This document shows, one piece after another, positions 26,801 through 34,509 of a DNA stretch of 64,000 nt. Each line of letters begins with the position of its first letter. Positions within the stretch are counted from its first letter, which is position 1. Below the pieces are notes generated by a model, which was not told the DNA's origin, did not search any database, and saw only the letters and a list, made by a program, of their open reading frames with translations. Location of the stretch: contig NC_077228.1 of NCBI RefSeq assembly GCF_027887165.1, positions 110,626,086-110,690,085 of the forward strand. Direction: 5' to 3'. The translations under genes and the position numbers were made by a program. Source of the stretch: Monodelphis domestica (taxonomy: Eukaryota; Chordata; Mammalia; Didelphimorphia; Didelphidae).

Positions 26801-29192
26801 TGTGAATGAGATGGCCAGTCAGGTAAAATTCTAGGGATATGGCAAACAGGAAACATCAACATAAAAAACCCAAAATATAGCTCTCCTACACAATTTCCTT
26901 CCTAAAGGTGGTTGTGGACTCAGTGATAGATACTAAACTACAACAGGATACAAATATAATCAGAGAGAAAGCATTATGGCTAGTAATAACCAGTCTTTCA
27001 GGAAAAGATGAGAACGAACGAACCAGGACCACTATTTCTTTCTCTGTACTTGTATGCCCTTGCCTAGTATTGTGCCTGGCACTATTGTAGGTGGAAACCC
27101 AGATATCAGTTCTTCTACTTTCCAGTTGGCTTTCCCTTTCCGTTAACAAATCCTAGGATGGTGGGGGTAGGGACAACACATGGCTTTCCTTGTAAACACC
27201 CAGCCTTGAGGCAGCAGCTGCAGAGTTCCTCATGAAGGACACGAGTCAAGGTGGTCAGGGGGTGGGCATGCTGGCTGGATTTAGCCAGAACTATCTGGAA
27301 CTGTCAGCTCCATGGTCCCATTGGGTATCAGCCAAAGGAGATGCCTCTGGACATTGCTTGAGAGGCCAGCAATAACCCTGCGGGGAAGCAGGAGCCAGTT
27401 TTTTTTTTACTATGTCTTCTGGGGGGCTAACTGGACAAAGGAGGATGCCCTGTTTGCTGTAGATCTATTCCTTCCAAAAACCCCTTCCTCTCTTGGGGAT
27501 GGCAAGGGATCAAAATCCTATAAACTGGGAGCTCTCCAAGGGTGGGAATCAAGTCTCCATCAGGGTAAGAGTTTCTCCAGAGTGGGGACCATATCTCTCC
27601 CTCTCTCAGCCCAAGAGGATTCAGGGGGACAGCTGTTGTCTCCACTATGAGATTGTAAACTTCCAGGGACAGGGCCCAGATTTCTTTGTACTTCCTCAAA
27701 GAGCAGGAATCTGATATGTGCTGTTCATTAACTCGGATCTTGGCTCCTTCAAAGAGCTCAGAATGTTTCCTTTGGGGAAACCTAGCACTACCCTCTCCTT
27801 GACATGTCCTGTACCACATTATTGTGACCCCCCCCAAAAAGCCCCAAACTTGCTTAGGCTAATTAATAGAATGGACATCAGTTTTGGAGTCAGAGGAGCT
27901 GGGTGAGAATCAATCACTGCTCTACCTCTTTCCTTGCCCTCTATGGGACCCTGGACAAAATCATCTAGCCTCTCTGGGTCTCAGTTTCATCATCTACAAA
28001 ATGAGGAAGTTGTATTACATAACTTCTAAAGACTCCTTCTGCCTGAAATCTGTTAATCAATCTATTCTTGTCCAGTTCCCACCCCACAGTTCACACCACT
28101 CTAAGGAAAAGCCACTTGCCTAAGGCAGGTAGGTGTCTTTAGATGTCTTAGTCCTACACAGGTCTGGTCATCTTTTGTCTTCATTTTGCTTCCACATATT
28201 TAGCACTCATACTTCTCTTGTTACTGTGTGTGTCCCAGCCTGCATGTGCATAATTTTAAGGAGCTTGTGCCAAGATAACAGGTAGGTAAGAAACCATTTC
28301 ATGACCCTTCCTTGGCATCCACTGCAAACAAAGTCTCCTCCCCCACCTTGTCAGCCAGCCAAATCCCTGCCCAGCTAGGAGGGTTTAAGACTAAGCACTC
28401 CGCTGAGACCCCCTGAAGGCCCAGATGAATGGATAAGAGGGTTGGTAGAGTAGGTCAAACATAACCAGCTGAGTTGGGGCCTGTAAAGGGATCCTGAGGG
28501 GCAGCCGCAGCCCCTCGACCTCTTTCCACACCAGGGCCCTAGAGTGTAGCTTAATGCGTGCTAGGCAATTACTACCCTCACCCTGGCTCCACACAGCTAC
28601 CTCCCTTCCCCCTGAGGCTTCTGAAGAAAATGATTTGGAGGCCAGCAATGGGCCTGAGAGTGAAGGATCCTGTCCAAAGGGGAAACAATCTTCTGGGAAG
28701 ACGCTGCTTCAGGGTGTAAATGCCCCTGCCATGGAGGCTGGAAGAAAAACTAGAATGGCCAGCTTTTTTCCTCAGAGCACAAGGCAACCAGTCCCTGGTG
28801 TCCCCCAACACTCCTACCTGTACAATGTCCAGCACCATGCCTGCAGCAACGGTCCCAAAGCCAGCCAGGAGAAAAGGGAAAAGCACCTGGAGCCCAATGG
28901 AGAAGGAGGTCTCCTTGAGAGGAGAGGCCGGCTCTGGGCCACGGTCTGTGCTGACATCGTCACTCTCATTGCTCTGGCTCCCGTTCTCCAGGAGGGCGTC
29001 TTCCTCTCGAACCCCTTTGGCATTGGCCCGTGATTCGATGGCGACCACCTCCACTCCTGCCCCATCTGGACCCAGGAACTCTGAGGTGCTTGCTAGTGGC
29101 TCCCGTCCAGGGAGATCTGCTGGGCAGGGCAGCTCTGGAGGGCCAGTCCCATTCAGCTGGTGGAGGTCTTTTGGCTCTGGCTTGGAGGACAT
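2671..29192 (-). CDS. SLC41A1: SLC41A1 sodium/magnesium exchanger, nine coding exons (3' end missing)
   Basis: This is a multi-pass plasma-membrane Mg2+ transporter of the MgtE-related SLC41 family, known to extrude Mg2+ in exchange for Na+. Coding exons on the minus strand, 5' to 3', are 29192-28818, 12894-12787, 11011-10940, 7274-7130, 7038-6892, 5011-4864, 4447-4368, 3517-3383 and 2819-2671. All introns have AG/GT borders, and the exons sum to 1359 nt (453 codons) without a stop. The protein has an acidic cytoplasmic N-terminus (about 1-97), a first membrane segment at about 98-125, and two pseudo-repeats visible as [20 protein letters not shown] (exon 3) and [20 protein letters not shown] (exons 8-9). 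Human SLC41A1 has 513 residues; the last 60 or so (second DPDN motif and final helices) are not in the window. Identification rests on recalled human sequence and is very secure. Confidence 0.97.
3383..3517 (-). CDS. SLC41A1: SLC41A1 exon 9
   Basis: Residues 359 to 404. The exon encodes [20 protein letters not shown] and then a cytoplasmic loop [25 protein letters not shown]. The acceptor is gtctctgcag and the donor is CCTG|gtaaag. The ASRIST motif mirrors ASRLST in exon 3. The loop is more variable than the membrane parts. Confidence 0.97.
4036..4202. mobile_element. Short inverted-repeat DNA transposon relic (hAT-like MITE)
   Basis: The left end CAGGAGTCAGCAAA (4036-4049) pairs with the right end TTTGCCCACTCCTG (4189-4202), matching 12 of 14 bases as inverted repeats. 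The interior is 167-bp scale and AT-rich. The terminal sequence resembles Charlie/MER5-type hAT elements. I see no convincing 8-bp target duplication. Confidence 0.6.
4368..4447 (-). CDS. SLC41A1: SLC41A1 exon 8
   Basis: Residues 332 to 359. The exon encodes [20 protein letters not shown] and FTPVIN. The acceptor is tccccacag and the donor is AATG|gtgagc. It opens the second SLC41 pseudo-repeat, which continues as [13 protein letters not shown] in the next exon. Confidence 0.97.
4864..5011 (-). CDS. SLC41A1: SLC41A1 exon 7
   Basis: Residues 283 to 332. The exon encodes [20 protein letters not shown] and then [20 protein letters not shown] plus VIIAMAISS. The acceptor is cttcccag and the donor is AGCAG|gtaggg. 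Starting at 5011 is required to keep frame with exon 6. The first residues differ from the human NHWRYIYP I remember; the rest is near-identical. Confidence 0.95.
5328..5500 (-). repeat. Class 1 tRNA-headed SINE
   Basis: The reverse layout runs ttttaactcttaccttctgc, aaaatgacttgcccaagcac, then ccactgagccacctagctgc. It lies in SLC41A1 intron 6. Confidence 0.85.
5520..5660 (-). repeat. MIR/THER-like fragment
   Basis: This is a diverged core: ctttaaggtttacatatgtt acctcatttga, then ccccatttta. A further trace (ggaaactgagacctgcccaa) is at 5895-5950. Confidence 0.45.
6194..6380 (+). repeat. Class 1 tRNA-headed SINE
   Basis: The head is ggggcagcgaggtagtagag, followed by tagctgtgtgactttgggca and gagacagaaggtaggagtt. 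Confidence 0.8.
6480..6665 (+). repeat. L2/CR1-type LINE 3' tail
   Basis: The text gaacataagctccttgcat... cttcccagtatctagaatgg... ggcacatggtatgtgcttta is the characteristic 3' end of L2-like LINEs. Confidence 0.6.
6892..7038 (-). CDS. SLC41A1: SLC41A1 exon 6, pore motif NPDN
   Basis: Residues 234 to 283, with split codons at both ends. The exon encodes [19 protein letters not shown] and then [20 protein letters not shown]. The NPDN-x3-P segment is the first copy of the motif that in MgtE-like proteins lines the ion path. The donor is ...CTGG|gtgaga. Confidence 0.97.
7130..7274 (-). CDS. SLC41A1: SLC41A1 exon 5, two transmembrane helices
   Basis: Residues 186 to 234; the last codon is split after one base (CTGG|gtaaga). 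The exon encodes [20 protein letters not shown], a short PDGHFSISH loop, and [20 protein letters not shown]. The two hydrophobic stretches are typical membrane spans. The acceptor is ttgccccag. Confidence 0.97.
8005..8105 (+). repeat. MIR/SINE head fragment
   Basis: Diverged tRNA-SINE or MIR sequence (ggcactggagccagaaagac, then ttgggaaagtcactgactta). It abuts the inverted copy at 8113-8395. Confidence 0.5.
8113..8395 (-). repeat. Class 1 SINE with an internal insertion of about 60 bp
   Basis: The tail at 8135-8160 and the body from 8228 are separated by non-SINE sequence that includes tgcctttccactgatgcata. That segment nearly repeats 7741-7763, about 420 bp away. Confidence 0.7.
8563..8791 (+). 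repeat. Class 1 SINE with an 11-bp target-site duplication
   Basis: AAGTTGCAGAG at 8563-8573 and 8781-8791 flanks a full class 1 SINE (8574-8780) that ends gaaggtaagggtttg plus an A-run. It lies in SLC41A1 intron 4. Confidence 0.9.
9080..10240 (+). repeat. L2/L3-type LINE remnant
   Basis: This is long C/T-rich text typical of L2-like 3' regions on the plus strand: caagtcccaagacctgtggg, ggtcatatcactcctgctca, agaaagtgccccctgatccc, then a gagggcagggaaggggtctc tail. No intact ORF remains. Confidence 0.65.
10940..11011 (-). CDS. SLC41A1: SLC41A1 exon 4 (24 codons)
   Basis: Residues 162-185, in phase 0. The exon encodes [13 protein letters not shown], then [11 protein letters not shown]. The acceptor is ctcctgccag and the donor is CAG|gtgagt. 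Human has Q where this exon has H (IGQMDTP, from memory). This short exon lies in the cytoplasmic linker before the next helix. Confidence 0.96.
11222..11410 (+). repeat. MIR SINE
   Basis: Recognisable MIR text includes aagagcaccaggcttggagt, atgaccctgggcaagtaact and cctcactgggttgttgtaag. It lies just upstream of SLC41A1 exon 4 on the transcript strand. Confidence 0.7.
11420..11804. repeat. Diverged tandem duplication, unit about 240 bp
   Basis: Matching landmarks occur in order in both halves: cctatgacatgccagctatt versus cctagcaaagtgccatatac, then aaatataggctattattttc versus aagtataggctactattttc, then gcttagggtttt versus gcttagggtgtt. Confidence 0.6.
12000..12786. other. Intron 3 sequence, no recognised feature
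   Basis: Moderately GC-rich DNA between the duplication and exon 3. I see no repeat and no coding match. Confidence 0.5.
12787..12894 (-). CDS. SLC41A1: SLC41A1 exon 3, first conserved GNL / ASRLST motif
   Basis: Residues 126-161, in phase 0. The acceptor is ...tcttacag and the donor is GCT|gtgagt. The exon encodes [20 protein letters not shown] and then [16 protein letters not shown], the first-half SLC41 motif that is mirrored in exons 8-9. It follows an intron of about 15.9 kb. Confidence 0.97.
13100..13300 (+). repeat. Old interspersed repeat fragment
   Basis: The text ttaagtgcttactttgtacc agccaccatgctataaagac, then gagctcaaaggagcctggg, is the same family head as at 61000-61480. The family is not named with confidence. 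Confidence 0.45.
13345..13490 (+). repeat. Class 1 SINE with internal deletion
   Basis: The head is ctaggcgctcagtggataga, then gtgaccttgggtaagtcatt. The segment between the B box and the middle is shortened. Confidence 0.7.
13532..13741 (-). repeat. Class 1 tRNA-headed SINE
   Basis: The reverse layout is complete: T-run, aaccctaagaacttctgtct, acgtgacctgcccaggatca, ccacttagctgcccc. It forms an inverted pair with 13345-13490. Confidence 0.85.
14450..14670 (-). repeat. Class 2 SINE (RTE-like tail) inside a MIR
   Basis: In reverse: ggggttttctcagcaaagat, gatgaggaaattgaggcaaa, aagtgacttgcctagggtca. MIR-like sequence precedes it (14280-14450). Confidence 0.75.
15058..15235 (+). repeat. MIR SINE
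   Basis: Includes ggccactaaccagctgtgtg and aacttcatcatctgtaaaaa ggggaaga. Confidence 0.7.
15940..16110 (-). repeat. MIR-like SINE
   Basis: Includes ctattttaaagagaaggaaa, cagagaccgagagaaaggaa and atgacttgctgaaggtcata. Confidence 0.6.
16620..16865 (+). repeat. MIR SINE, near full length
   Basis: Includes ctgactctgagaagtcact-type core, tagtttcctcatctgcaaaa, then tagtgttgttttgaggacaa. L2-like text precedes it (16480-16620). Confidence 0.7.
17020..17205 (-). repeat. MIR/THER-like SINE
   Basis: Includes tctcatttgatcctcaaaac, accattttacagatgaagaa and accgaggttcattgctgtgg. Confidence 0.65.
17210..18740. other. Intron 2 unique-looking stretch with G-runs
   Basis: No repeat family is recognised. 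Notable points are G13 at 17492-17504, G13 at 18560-18572 and an 18-bp alternating purine/pyrimidine run at 18667-18684. Open frames on both strands match nothing I know. Confidence 0.4.
18750..18950 (+). repeat. MIR SINE
   Basis: Includes ggggccctgaatttgaatcc, tttcttatttgtaaaatgag and tcttttgcagctctaatggt. Confidence 0.65.
19220..20540 (+). repeat. L2-type LINE remnant interrupted by a MIR/THER
   Basis: L2-like text flanks an inserted minus-strand SINE: ctgactt-rich 19240-19700, and 20000-20540 with cctgtttccatgcttttgtg and cacttgaggcatttcttgat. The insertion is at about 19707-19966. Confidence 0.6.
19707..19966 (-). repeat. MIR/THER-type SINE, near full length
   Basis: Includes atgccaaggactgtagtaag, caaatattatttcatttgat, attgaagaaattgaggcaga and a tRNA-like head near 19945. 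Confidence 0.75.
20850..21245 (+). repeat. L1-type LINE 3' end
   Basis: Includes caatgatccaggacaattct, gaggga, gcagtttgggttttataaga, then ttacaaaaatgaacaacatg gaaatgttttg and an A/T-rich end. The same family occurs at 57865-58745. Confidence 0.75.
21690..21830 (-). repeat. Class 1 SINE fragment
   Basis: Includes gttaggtgacttgcccagtg and agctaggaagtatctgaggc in reverse orientation. Confidence 0.7.
22386..22523 (+). repeat. Short class 1 SINE with a 14-bp target-site duplication
   Basis: AATTGTCAAATCTA (22386-22399) and AATTGTTAAATCTA (22510-22523) flank a 110-bp SINE. It has the tRNA head and the tail but has lost most of the body between them. Confidence 0.85.
23004..23184 (+). repeat. Class 1 tRNA-headed SINE
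   Basis: Includes ggtcctgggttcaaatgtgg (B box), tgtgaccctgggcaagtcac, the class 1 tail and A11. Confidence 0.85.
23926..24183 (-). repeat. MIR/THER SINE with an expanded G/A stretch
   Basis: Includes ctgcaaagtgctttacaaat, tattatccacatcttacaga, ggaggaaactgggggg and a GGGA-rich expansion at about 24044-24080, then the head near 24170. Confidence 0.75.
24190..24490. repeat. AT-rich low-complexity tract
   Basis: TATA/CATA-type text (atatatcttcacatatatct and similar) with no longer unit. Confidence 0.6.
24500..24655 (+). repeat. L2/CR1-type LINE tail
   Basis: Includes ccctttgagaacaggactgg, ttattaccagtgttgagact and tgcttaataaatgcttcctg. Confidence 0.6.
24995..25065. promoter_or_regulatory. GATA/E-box cluster in SLC41A1 intron 2
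   Basis: Two adjacent CTTATC sites (24999-25004 and 25005-25010), a CAGCTG E-box (25017-25022) and a canonical AGATAAG (25055-25061) occur within 63 bp of non-repeat DNA. It could be an intronic enhancer. The evidence is motif density only. Confidence 0.35.
25390..25920 (+). repeat. CR1/L3-type LINE 3' end
   Basis: The text attctatgttcagttctggg, gaaggctattgataagctgt, ttagtctggagtagagaagc, ggttggatgaccacttgtcc and the terminal caaattctgtgatat are typical of CR1-clade 3' ends. A T/C-run interrupts it near 25590-25613. Confidence 0.75.
26542..26725. mobile_element. Possible hAT-like non-autonomous DNA transposon
   Basis: The left end cactggtgtcaaatccaaat and right end tgtatgtttggagcctct are imperfect inverted repeats. 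The AT-rich interior (ttttattgtattttggttta) resembles a hAT family I remember from mammals. Confidence 0.45.
26730..27850. other. Intron 2 sequence, nothing recognised
   Basis: No repeat or coding match. Open reading frames on both strands lack any known family signature. Confidence 0.4.
27860..28065 (+). repeat. MIR SINE
   Basis: Includes cagttttggagtcagaggag, tgggaccctggacaaaatca and tcagtttcatcatctacaaa atgagg. Confidence 0.7.
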
Positions 29193-29354
29193 GACAGGGG
29201 AGAGTGGGGCTTTCTGTCTCTCTTTCTCTCTCTTTTAACTCTGGAGAGCCCGAAGTCTCAGGGAGAGCTCAGGCTCATTGGCCGTCTCCCACAGCTCTTT
29301 GCTCCCACCAGATGCTGTGAAGATTGTTCCACCAACAGGCAGCCCCATCAAGCA
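28818..29354 (-). CDS. SLC41A1: SLC41A1 exon 2: start codon and N-terminal domain
   Basis: The ATG is at 29192-29190, and residues 1-125 run to the donor CAG|gtagga at 28818/28817. The protein begins [17 protein letters not shown], as in human, and ends in the hydrophobic stretch [20 protein letters not shown]... (residues 98-125). The middle ([26 protein letters not shown]) is nearly identical to human, while residues 19-37 are more divergent. The 5' limit at 29354 is inferred from a pyrimidine-rich acceptor ending cctcag, which would give a 162-nt 5' UTR segment in this exon. The coding part is certain; the acceptor is likely. Confidence 0.93.
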
Positions 29355-29359
29355 CTGAG

Positions 29360-31290
29360 GCCACAATCGGGAAGGAAAACAAGAAACACACCCCACTGGA
29401 CTCAGCAGCCAACCACTAGGGGTGTGAATGCCTTATTTCCAAACTGGAAGAGCGGCCCAGTCCCCTCCTTGCCCGGGGGTGGGGGACAACCACTGTTCCT
29501 TATCTTCTTTGGTTCTCAGCAGGTGCACTCACCCCACATCACTTGATTCCCTAGAGCCAGGCAGGCATCAGCACAAGGAAAGCCTAACCAAATTTGAGGC
29601 TGTCCTGTAAGGGGATCACAGTGGGTACTCTTAGGAAAGCAGCTTGGGTTTGAGTCTTTCGAGACACAGGCTCGGCCTGGGGCCTGGCTCCTCCAAACCT
29701 CTTCTTACTGATGGCACATTTGGATTTCTGAAGCTGTTGAAGTTATATTGGTCCCAAGGCAGGATCACAGCTTCCCCCTGGCTCTGTGCCCTCCTCTGGC
29801 TGTCCCCTACCTTCCTAGGAAGACCGAGTACCTCTCCAAATCTCTGATTCTTATTTAAAGTCACAGGATCCTATGCGGAACACCTTAAGGGGGAAGGAGA
29901 AAGGGAAAAAAACAAAGACAACATTCATGTGGATCCTTCTTTCCAAAGTAGGCTCAGCCACTGTCATTTCCCTCCCTTTGATGACTTAAGTACTCTAATT
30001 CTGAACTTCTGCTGAATAGAAATGTGGGGCATTACCTTTCTCATCTCCCACTATTAGTAACCAATTCACCTAATAGGGCCTGCTGGGGACCTGGTTTTGG
30101 CCTGTATAACTGTGCTCAGCCTTTGGCTGGGTAGAAAGTTCAGAACCCTCTGAATTGTCTTAGCAACCAGAGGTGGGCAGGAACAAATTCAAGCAGTCCC
30201 TCTGATCGCTGACTGGCAATCCGGAGCACGAGAAGTCTTTGCTCTCAAAAGCGATGTGTTTCACATACCCCGTACTACAGGCACCCCTAGGATGGAAAAG
30301 GGTCAGCAGTTTCTACCACCCACATGGTAGTGAGGAATAATTAGGCTACCATGAGATATGCAGGACAAAAAGAACAGGAAGACTCCAATAATGGAGGGCA
30401 TAGTGTTCTTAGGAGTTTCCAAAAGTGACTCTGAGGCCCCCCCTAAGACCCTGGCCACAAAAATAGCAAAGGTTAGAGGAGGCCATGAGAGAAAAGGGCA
30501 AAGCTGTCAGTCTGAAAGCTAAGAAACAGAAGCTCTAAGGCCAGGTCCACCTCTACTCACTCTTGTCCTTGAGAATCAACAGAGTTGCAAAGAAAAGAAC
30601 AGTCAACTCTCCATTAATCGGGTGGTGAAGTTAAGTGGGTGAGATTCTCTTTTGGGTGGATTATCCAAGCTGCCTTCCCACAGCCCTCCCCTTCTTGCTT
30701 TCAGACTTTGTAGAGAGAAGAGAAGACTCTTCAGTAGGTCCATGCTGATTCCTAGAAACTGCTCTGGCACAGAAAAATAGACCCCCAACCCTGAAAAAAG
30801 CAGCATCTCTTTGTAACTCCAGGAGGTTGTCTATCCCATCTTAGAGGGATATCCCAGGCACAAGTCCTGTTCAATATTTCTCTAGAAAGGCACCAACATA
30901 AAATTTTAGTAAGGTCAGTCCTAACTGTCCTTAACAACCCCAAATATAACCCACTCCTCAATTCTAGTCTGCTGGCAGATGGAGCAAACTGAAGTAAATG
31001 GGATAAGGGCATTGCTGATGAAATTCTCCCTCAACCCCACTACTCGGCCCTCCAGCACAGGACTACAGGAGGGGGCCCTAGGGCAGGTGACAAAAGGCTA
31101 GAAATGGGGGTGGGGTGGCGCAATACCACCGGTCAGGGCCCAAACCCACGAAGAGGGAGGGCAGGGAGAGGTAACTGTAAACTCCCTCCCTCCCCACTAC
31201 CCCTTAAACTGTCCCGCAAACTGGCTACAATCTTGCAACTCTCCCTCCCCCAAACCCCCCCAAATTCAGGACTTAACAGTACTTATCTGA
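29360..31290. other. Intron 1 of SLC41A1, no feature recognised
   Basis: Largely free of recognisable SINEs or LINEs, unlike the flanking introns. It lies between the exon 2 acceptor and the CpG island and could hold promoter-proximal regulatory DNA. Confidence 0.4.
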
Positions 31291-31399
31291 TCCCACCACC
31301 GCACCCCCCCCCCCCCGGCCCTGAAAGAAAATGATGGGCACCTGGGGCTGGCGGTCTTGGGGGGGTGCAGGGTACCCCCTCTCCTCATCACTCCTCCTT

Positions 31400-32080
31400 C
31401 TTCGTAGTCGTTGTCCTCCACTGGCCCCCCGCGCCCCCCACTCGCCCGCCAAGGCGAGTGTCCAGCCCCGGCGCCGGGCTCGCTACATCTCGCCCCCGCG
31501 TTACACGGAGGCCGCCGCTCCGCTTCCACGCGGGGGAGGAGGAGCAGGCAGGATATACCTCCCCAAGCCGGCCGTGGGGGGGGTGGAGGACCCAGGCTGG
31601 AGGGGTGGGAGAGGGGGGCTGAGCTCACCAGCCCCCAATAGCAGCTCCACCCGCAGTCCCGGCCCCGACTGGTTGGCTGCTGGTAGCAAACGTGATCTAG
31701 GGCGGCCCGGCCTCCCCCCACCCCCCACCAAAAATAGAATCCGGATGGACAGCTGTAGCAGCCAACCCGAGGCCGGGGAGGGGGCGGAGCGTATGGCTGT
31801 CCCGCCCCTCCCACTGCTTTTGTGCTTTACGAGCCGAGGAGGGGAAGAAGGGACGGAGGATGCGGAGAGGCGGAGATGGGAAACCGGGACTTCGTGGCGG
31901 ATGCACCCTGGGGTCCCGGCGCCCCATCTCCCCGCTTGCACTACGAGGCCTCCCAGCAAATCAGCGTCCTTGCCTACTGCCCTACTGGCTCGGGAACTGA
32001 ACTTCTCTCGGCCTTGCCCCTCCGGAATTTCACCGGAATGGTCCCCTTCCGCTAAGCTGCCTTTTTATTAGTCTGTGGAC
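31400..32080 (-). promoter_or_regulatory. SLC41A1: CpG island: SLC41A1 promoter and probable non-coding exon 1
   Basis: This is the densest CpG cluster in the window, with GC boxes (GGGCGG near 31781) and, read on the minus strand, several ETS-type cores (GGAA within tccgg/cggaag) at about 32020-32055. It lies 2 kb upstream of the first coding exon. One plausible minus-strand donor is CTG|gtgagc at 31629/31628; others exist (near 31553 and 31340), so exon 1 borders are not fixed. Long open frames in both directions here are what GC-rich DNA produces and resemble no protein I know. Confidence 0.7.
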
Positions 32081-32283
32081 CAAACCAAGCCCCTCGAGCG
32101 ATCCCTGAGGAGAGGGATCAGTTCTAGTTTCTCCCAATATCCTATCAACCCCCAAGAGCCAAAGAAGATACCTGGTCCCAGGGCTCTTCCCTCTGACGGT
32201 CATCTTCAGCTTTTGTTCCTGCTGCGTTTCCACCTTTGCTGGAACCCGGGGATCTCGTTGGGCGAGTGGCTCAGAGCTGGTTT

Positions 32284-33240
32284 GCACCCGCCTTAATAAA
32301 GCCTCAGGCTAGAAGGGGATGGGGATGGGCAGGAGGGATGGAGTGGAAGGACCAGGTCAAACTCGTGGCTCTGGTCCCAGACTCAGCACCTGAGTGGGAG
32401 AGGAAGGTAACGCCTGCTTGTATATGGCTGGGTCCGCTTTGAAGTCTACTGATCCTGGTGGGAGATGCTTCTATCAGGGGGATACATTTCATGTTACTTT
32501 CCCTGACGCACCTTTTGAGTAAGATCAGGGTCCCTGGGGACCTCTTGCTTTTCCCTGGCCCAGTCCCCTCTCTTCCGCCCGCACACCCAAACCCACTCCT
32601 GCTTCATTTTTTTTTTTTTGGATATTTTTGACCCACCCTTATTCCCACTCTGCTTCCCATCCCTGGCTCTATTTTCCTCAATGGAACTTCTGATAGGCAT
32701 TTCCTTCCTTTCTTTTCTTTACTCTTGGGAAGTGGCTCAGGGGGCTACCAGTCATGACGTCATTCCAGTGCTATGGTGTACAGGGCCCAGCTGCCCAGAC
32801 AAGTATCCATGTACATACTGTGAGAAAAGTAGTCTGGAGTTGGAAAGTGGTCTTGGATAAGGAAGATGATTTAGGCATCTGTGGAACCACCCAAAGAAAC
32901 AACTACAAAAATTTACATATTGGCTTTGTTTGCAAAACACTTTGCTGATATTCTCTCATGTGATCATATAAGCAGACACGCCCCTGGATTCCAGCATAGC
33001 GGCCAGCAATGTCACCTGTGGCTCTTATCCCCAAATATTGTGAATGGAAACGGGAGTATCTCAGCAGAGAAGTGGGAGTGGGGCAGGAGGCAGAGGAGCA
33101 TCAAGTCTTCTGAAAGAACTAAAGTCAGGAGCTCCACCAAGACTCTCCACTAAATTCTACCACTGCCCCATTTCTCTTATTAATCCATTCTCTGAGCTCC
33201 ACATTTCCACCCCACCCCCCTCACACTCTATGAAGTCTTT
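32284..33240. other. SLC41A1 upstream flank
   Basis: Mostly unannotated DNA just upstream of the promoter, with a small MIR trace at about 32900-32965. No coding match. Confidence 0.4.
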
Positions 33241-33284
33241 GTGGAAGAGTAAAACGAAATGCTAGACTTGGCATCAGGAGTTGT

Positions 33285-33452
33285 TCGGTGGGTTTTCAAT
33301 CTTGACCCTTTGTGATCCCTTTTGGGGTTTTCTTGGCAAAGATATAGGAGTGATTTGCCATTTCCTTCTCCAACTCATTATACCGATGAGGAAACTGAGG
33401 CAAACAGGGTTTAGTGACTTGCCCAGGGTCACATAGCACCTGGGCTTAAATC
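33285..33452 (-). repeat. Class 2 SINE nested in a plus-strand MIR
   Basis: The reverse class 2 text ggggttttcttggcaaagat... agtgacttgcccagggtcac interrupts a MIR whose right part (cattacttatctgtaaaatg aggataa) resumes at 33455-33620. Confidence 0.75.
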
Positions 33453-33975
33453 TTGTTTGTAACATTTAATAGATACCCTTTGGTGCAAATTACTCCTCAG
33501 AACCTCATTACTTATCTGTAAAATGAGGATAATAACATTTGTACTACTAACCTCAGAGGAAATCCCTATCTAAACATTTAAAGCAGTCTATAAATGGTAT
33601 CTCTTAATTATTTGTAGGTACTGGGCTAGTTGGTTCTTCCCATTTACCTTTGGGGAAAGTCAAAGCAGTAACCATTTCTGGGCAAAATCTATGAATTGAA
33701 GGAGGAATAGGCAAATTAAACTCCTGACACACTGAGATTCACCTGGAGTCAGATGCTGAAAGGGTAACTGGTAAGACTCAGTTTCCTGTTAACCTTAGGA
33801 AAGGAAGATTCCATTCTCTCACCCTCCCTGCTTTGCAGAAATAACTCCACTCCAAGGGACAATACCAAGGACTGGAGTGGGAATGGGGTGGTAGAAGGCC
33901 ATAGATGTAAAGGAGCAAACCAGTAGCAGGTTATATGAGGAATGCGTCTGAAGACGGTTCTGGGCTAGCCTAGGA

Positions 33976-33978
<3 letters not shown>

Positions 33979-34030
<52 letters not shown>
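33979..34030. repeat. (TG)26 microsatellite
   Basis: A perfect 52-bp TG run. Such runs are often polymorphic and can form Z-DNA. Confidence 0.97.
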
Positions 34031-34032
<2 letters not shown>

Positions 34033-34421
34033 CTCTGGATATCATTGGTGAAATCTGAAGAAACTGGGAATACCAATTAGAGAATGGACGATGAAATCCT
34101 CAGGTTGATAGCATTCTTCAAAGCTCAACTAGGCTTTCTACAGAAAGTTTTCATAGCAGCTAGTGTCTTCCCTTCTGAGATGATCTTTCAGTCACTCTGT
34201 TTTTGTAGGTACCTTGTTATTCCCACATTAGAAAGTGACCTGCTTGAAGGCAGGGACAGTTTTTGCCTTTCTTTGTAATATCTCCGGTACTCAACTGTGA
34301 CTGACACATGTGAGGTAAGCACTAGGCTGACATGACCTTGATTCTATACACATACTTAAAGGATTCCAACAGAAAATCATTTCGACTTGGACATGTCTCC
34401 TTCTACCTTTCTCCCTCATCA

Positions 34422-34502
34422 AAAGAGACAGACAAGAGAGACAGAGAGACAGGCAGAGAGATAATGAGATAGAGAGAAACAGAGACAGAGACAGAACAGA
34501 GA
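34422..34502. repeat. GAGACA-type simple repeat
   Basis: An imperfect run of gagaca/gagaga units. Confidence 0.8.
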
Positions 34503-34509
34503 ACTGTTT

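Noticed and set aside
28554..29238. Plus-strand frames of 128-172 codons over SLC41A1 exon 2
   Set aside because: They are antisense shadows of the conserved coding exon.
31331..32071. 246-codon plus-strand frame opposite the SLC41A1 promoter
   Set aside because: It lies wholly in a GC-rich CpG island where stop codons are rare. The protein is Pro/Arg/Gly-rich with no recognisable domain, and equally long frames exist on the other strand.
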